Part shown: piece after piece, positions 59,525-64,000 of the stretch
How the letters are laid out: every line of letters begins with the position of its first letter
How positions within the stretch are numbered: the stretch's first letter is position 1
Assembly (NCBI GenBank): GCA_010094045.1
Contig: ML986678.1
Span: forward strand, 1-64,000
Source: Lojkania enalia
Lineage: Eukaryota; Ascomycota; Dothideomycetes; Pleosporales
Reading direction: 5' to 3'
Length of the DNA stretch: 64,000 nt
Position numbers and translations under genes: made by a program
Notes under the pieces: model-generated
What the model was told of the DNA's origin: nothing
The model's database searches: none
The model's input: the letters and a program-made list of their open reading frames with translations, nothing else

Positions 59525-61859
59525 AATCACCAGAACCTCAGATACAAATTGTTTCAGATAGTTTCAATGCCTCTCGCACAAGGTGAGGGCTAGAGCGTCC
59601 TCCCTGCCAGCGGGGGCGAAATGTCGCCGTCCTATCCCCGCGACCTGAAAATTAACAAAAGGCTACTCCCAATACTGTTCTAGCACATATGCTGCTCTCT
59701 TAGCCAGCTGACTGCTTAAGGACACATTTTTATTTTAAGATCCAGTTTTCAACAAAATTTCTACCCTTTAGAGTTCTTTGTGCTCTCAAGCATGAGAGGT
59801 TGCAATTCCTCCCAAGGTACAGAATGCATAGGATCGTGTTGCCGGGTTGTCTGACATGTTTTTACCTTCACCTGACGAGTCTAGACTATAAAGCCGTTAC
59901 AGCGAAAAGCAGTGATTCTAGCATACTTAAATAGAAGAATGGGGTAAGAGGGCGAAAAGAACCGTCAATGCCGACAACCACGAACTAGGTGGGACTAGTA
60001 TTGAGCGATTAAAGGAAGAACAAGGAGGCGGAGACGATTTATTAAGAGACGTTAGCACTAAGCGAGGCAGTTATAGAGAAGAAGCACCCATCAACTCTGA
60101 CGAGTATCTACTACCTTACCTACTTGCTGCATCCTTGAGGACACTACAAAATGCATTGCCCCTTTACAACAAAGCCTATATTAGCCGTCTAGAGGTACTC
60201 ACTCTTGATCATCCGCGCTCAAAGGCCTTTTGCTAAGCTCACTCCGCAGCTACGTAGCGCCTTAGCAACTGTTTACAGCGCCCTAGGTGGTCTAGTAGCG
60301 ATATCCTACTCTCTGCCTTCTAGAGCGTTCTTAAGCCGACGACATGAATATCATGCGGTAGATATGCTGTACGGACTACTTTTTTATCACCCTCGCTTAG
60401 AATTACCTCTAATAGGTGAGCCAGCGCCTTGTTCGCCCAGACATTCCACTGCTCCTATAACCGTAACTAGTTCCACGTCGTGAACTGTACCAATCGGTGA
60501 ACGTCAAGAGAAGAGTCTGCTATCTTGTTGACGGATAAGTACGCGTCCAATTTCCTGATTACGTCAATATCCTTCTGGGACAGCCGGGTGTGGAATATCT
60601 TTCGAAGCTATGTGCGCTATTTATATTAGATACTCGGCCAGGAGAACATCAAGCTTTCATACATGCTTAGACGAAACTAGCTAGGTACATCAGTTGCATC
60701 GAGATTTTTCAATTCTAGTTTCTCCAGCCATCTTCGAAGTCGTTGCTAAGGAGTCAGCGCGTCCAACGGGCAGTAGTACTGTTGCTACTGTGCGTACTGT
60801 ACGCTGATTATGGCGATAGTATTTTAATGCGTTATTGCCGTGAAGGAACGCAGCGATTGAGACACCGTATACGTCGTATACGCAATTCCTTGGCGTTGAA
60901 ATATAAGTGCCAAGGCCTGATTTTGAGCGTCCACTGCGTCCGCCGCGCCTGAATGAATGATTGGCAGTGCTAAGACCGTTATTTTGAACCTCGCAACAAA
61001 GCTGGTGATAAGGTCTAAGTCGTCAGCGGCCGGGTAGGGGATATAGGGCGTCAAGCCCATGATTATGAAATTCATGAAGCTGGGTATTGTCTTCGTGTAA
61101 CGATGACTTCATTTATATAATAGACAGAAACTTCATCGCAGAATCAGACCCGAAGCTTCGTTACATCTCATTGGCAGTTAATTAACAGCAATATATAAGT
61201 ACTTACGTTCACCTCAGCGTCAATTTATATCTTAGACGTGTAGCAGCAAGGGTAAAGCATCCTTTATACCTTATTATTCTGTCCAATTGAGGCAGCTTGC
61301 CCCCACCCTTGTAGCAACCCTATCAACACTAATATCGTCATTACCCTGATCACCGGCCGAGAGCTCGATCGACTCGCCTTACAGCTTATTCTCACATGTT
61401 GCACTAACTGAAGGCTGAACCTATGCAGCTCTTGTGTTCAATATTGACTGGAATCACATCTAGCATAACCCCAGCGAGAGACTTGTTTCTTATCGGATCG
61501 AATACCGCGTGAAATAGAAGGGATCGCTTAAAGGAGGCAGCGAGTCGTCATACATCTAGAAATACAGTGCTAAACTTGAGTATCTGAAGCTGGATAACAA
61601 GACGTCGCGGATCTGTTTTGAAGGGTATACTGCCTATAGAAGGTCAGATTAGATGTTAAAACGTACAACGACACTCACCATATATTTAAGCATCTGCTGA
61701 AGGCTCACCGCATGTCCTTGAGTGGTAATCTTATAGTCCACGCGCCGATGCTGTTAGCAAACCCTTAGACTCTTGCGAGAGACGTAGCTGGAGCGACTCG
61801 AGCGCTCTCGCACCTGCCGCATAATGAAGGACCCCTTCAAGCTACTCTGATAGATTAGA
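59525..61859. other. Gene-free stretch, decayed
   Basis: About 2.3 kb with short frames only (92 codons at 60205-60483 is the longest). No domain is recognised. Parts may belong to the hAT relic that follows. Confidence 0.45.
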
Positions 61860-62120
61860 CGAGACTTCACGACCTCAGCTTCCGCGATACCTCTTCATTG
61901 GCCACGAGGAAGTTAACCAGCTAGAATCGAATGGAGTTACTCGCAGCGCTGCTGTCTGCCCCAACCGCGCTCCCTATGTATATTTCGAGGTCGCTGAAAG
62001 AGATGAAGATAGCTATTCGTACGCTCTTGAAGAGTACTTGTAGCAAGCTCTCAGCAAGTTTTGATATCTGGTCTTCGGGTAATTATCTATGGTCTATGGT
62101 CGTCGTGGGGCACTTCATCG
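61860..62120 (+). mobile_element. hAT-type transposase fragment
   Basis: The frame at 61931-62128 reads APTALPMYISRSLKEM, then SKLSASFDIWSSGNYLWSMV and VGHF. This matches the hAT block usually written SFD.WTSPN....V.AHF. Only this block is recognised; neither ends nor the dimerisation domain were found. Confidence 0.5.
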
Positions 62121-62189
62121 GTAAGTAGAAAACTCTTACTCTTACACGCACATGCTACATACTAATCTTTTATATAAGACTTCGAGCTT

Positions 62190-64000
62190 TATGGGTAATT
62201 ACGCGTCGAACAATAGTAGGACTCTAATTAAGAGCTTAGGGAAAGCGCTATGTATCCGGTAGCAGCTTCACCACCTACTTATAGCCTCTAGATGAAGCCG
62301 TTTAGAGTGCATTACTAGCTTCCTAATCTGGTAGTAGCTTAACGACGTTAAGATAACTGATTGTTCTGGCTCTGGTGAGTGGTGCCCAGCCATCTTTGTT
62401 AGCCACTGCGACGTCTACTTTCTTCTCTAGTAGCAGCTTAACAACGTTAAGATGACCGTTCCCTGCAGCGTGCTGAGGTGGCATCCCTCCCATATTATTA
62501 GCAACTACGACGTCTACCCCTTTCTCGAGCAGTAGCTTAGCAACTTCGAGATGACCGTTTTCTATAGCACTATAAAGCGGTGTCCAGCCATATTTGTCAG
62601 CAACTGCGACGTCTACTCCTTTCTCTAGCAGTAGCTTAGCAACTTCGAGATGACCGTTTTGTGCAGCCCTATTAAGTGGCGTNNNNNNNNNNNNNNNNNN
62701 NNNNNNNNNNNNNNNNNNNNNNNNNNNNNNNNNNNNNNNNNNNNNNNNNNNNNNNNNNNNNNNNNNNNNNNNNNNNNNNNNNNNNNNNNNNNNNNNNNNN
62801 NNNNNNNNNNNNNNNNNNNNNNNNNNNNNNNNNNNNNNNNNNNNNNNNNNNNNNNNNNNNNNNNNNNNNNNNNNNNNNNNNNNNNNNNNNNNNNNNNNNN
62901 NNNNNNNNNNNNNNNNNNNNNNNNNNNNNNNNNNNNNNNNNNNNNNNNNNNNNNNNNNNNNNNNNNNNNNNNNNNNNNNNNNNNNNNNNNNNNNNNNNNN
63001 NNNNNNNNCCTGCAGCGATGTGAAGTGGCATCCATCCCATATTATTAGCAGCTGCGACGTCTGCTCCTTTCTCTAGCAGTAGCTTAGCAACTTCGAGATG
63101 ACCGTTTTCTATAGCACTATAAAGCGGTGTCCAGCCATCTTTGTTAGCAACTGCGACGTCTGCTCCTTTCTCTAGCAATAGCCTAACAACTTCGAAATGA
63201 CCGTTTCCTGCAGCTGTATTAAGAAGTGTCCAGCCTGAATTGATATATTTCTTAGTTGCTGAGGCCTCGTGCGATAGAAGGAGCCTGACTACATCTATTT
63301 GGCCTCTTCTTAAGACTAAAACGAGTGCTTCGTTATTATATTTATATTTCTCTTTATGTTCGCTTTTATTATCGTTATTATTATTATTATCAGCGGCAGT
63401 AGTAGTATTATCGGATTCCGGGTCCATTTCGAATTCCGGCGACTTGGTTGTATTAGCTCCAGCCTTGATTAGCTCGAAAAGAATCTCTCGGAGTATACTC
63501 TCTTATTCTGAAAAGATCTCTGTTATAGTAAAATAGATAGCTCTATCCAGCTTAATATTTTTCTCTATCAGTTTGGTAAGTAGCATTATATTTCTGTTTG
63601 TAATAGTATAGAAGACCAGGGCCGTCTGCGCTCTAAAGTATTTAAGGTTAGCGCCGGCTTTAATAAGCTTAAAAATGGTTTCCCCGGCCTTTTCTTATAG
63701 GGCTATAGTTAAAGCTGTATCGCCGTTACTGTTTTCAGCGTTGACGTCTACAAGACTACTTAGTAGAATTTTGGTATTTTTGTCCTCTAGGCTATTTAGA
63801 GTATCTTCCTCTCTGTGTTGATCTCGCAATTTAATTGATTAGTCTAATAGTAGTAATGCTATATCCTAATGATTCTCTCTAATTATAAGAAGTAGTAGCG
63901 TGTTACCGTCCAAGTCTCTACTATTAATCTCTATATTGTCTTTCTGCAAGCATGCTTTAAAAGTACTCTTCGAGCTAGATGCAGCTAATATATAAAGTAC
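62190..64000 (-). pseudogene. Ankyrin-repeat protein, broken and open at the window edge
   Basis: Minus-strand ankyrin repeats of 33 residues run from about 63350 down to about 62340, with the unit DGWTPLYSAIENGHLEVAKL and then LLEKGADVAVAN. A low-complexity linker (NNNNND, 63360-63420) divides this array from weaker, stop-containing ankyrin-like sequence up to the window edge (NSRDLDGNTLLLLI, then a KAGANLKYFRAQTAL part). Stops occur in both flanks (for example near 63507 and about 62330), often where TGG or CAG is expected. A gap of 326 N (62683-63008) sits in the array. Fungal ankyrin arrays of this type are often C-terminal parts of NLR-like proteins; no effector or NTPase domain is visible here. 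Confidence 0.65.
62683..63008. other. Assembly gap (326 N)
   Basis: A run of N lies in the middle of near-identical 99-bp ankyrin repeats. It is probably a collapsed or unresolved repeat, so the true number of units is unknown. Confidence 0.99.

Noticed and set aside
59171..59530. Open frames of 82-119 codons across the solo LTR
   Set aside because: The same peptide (PSCIRYRRTISRSISRRISR) occurs at all three LTR copies only because the GATATC array reads without stops. There is no gene structure.
1..64000. CRISPR arrays, operons or other prokaryotic features
   Set aside because: Introns, gene families and transposons are fungal. The tandem repeats present are protein-coding (TPR, ankyrin) or LTR-internal.

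Overview
The window is nuclear DNA of a filamentous ascomycete (Pezizomycotina). Supporting evidence is short GT-AG introns (about 47-112 nt), a PTH11-like receptor, HET-domain and NB-ARC/TPR proteins, Fot1/pogo, Copia and Gypsy transposons, and heavy C-to-T / G-to-A decay of repeats in the style of repeat-induced point mutation (RIP). I cannot name the genus.

Layout. 1-16140 is an extremely AT-rich, gene-free block of decayed transposons with nested structure. A Copia element with 126-bp LTRs (3262-8621) sits inside the integrase region of a second, minus-strand Copia element. A Fot1/pogo element (1-1348) sits in that second element's RNase H region. A second Fot1 element (12028-13869) and a Gypsy gag-protease relic (to about 16143) follow. 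Base composition changes abruptly near 16140.

16140-42480 is a mostly ordinary gene region: a DUF7704 membrane protein with a frameshift, a PTH11-like rhodopsin-domain protein, a 7TM-RGS receptor (GprK type), a decayed carboxypeptidase S gene, an F-box protein, a 700-residue orphan, protein arginine methyltransferase 3, the RAVE subunit Rav1, and a proline iminopeptidase. A stretch of about 5 kb (36029-41297) holds no gene I can recognise.

42500-64000 is an accessory, decaying region of self/non-self recognition genes: an intact HET gene (46107-48160), a broken HET gene (50802-52491), a HET-NB-ARC-TPR NLR with two stop codons in its TPR array (55702-58833), a fragment of a second NB-ARC/TPR gene (44118-45390), and a broken ankyrin gene running off the right edge across a 326-base gap. 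Two internally deleted Fot1 elements and a hAT fragment lie among them.

Three solo LTRs of one family (22157, 40336, 59317) each keep a perfect 5-bp target duplication and carry a 12-bp-spaced array of GATATC. A related unoccupied site for one of them lies about 4 kb away. Exon joins were made by eye from splice signals and reading frame. Family names rest on recognised motifs, not on database searches.
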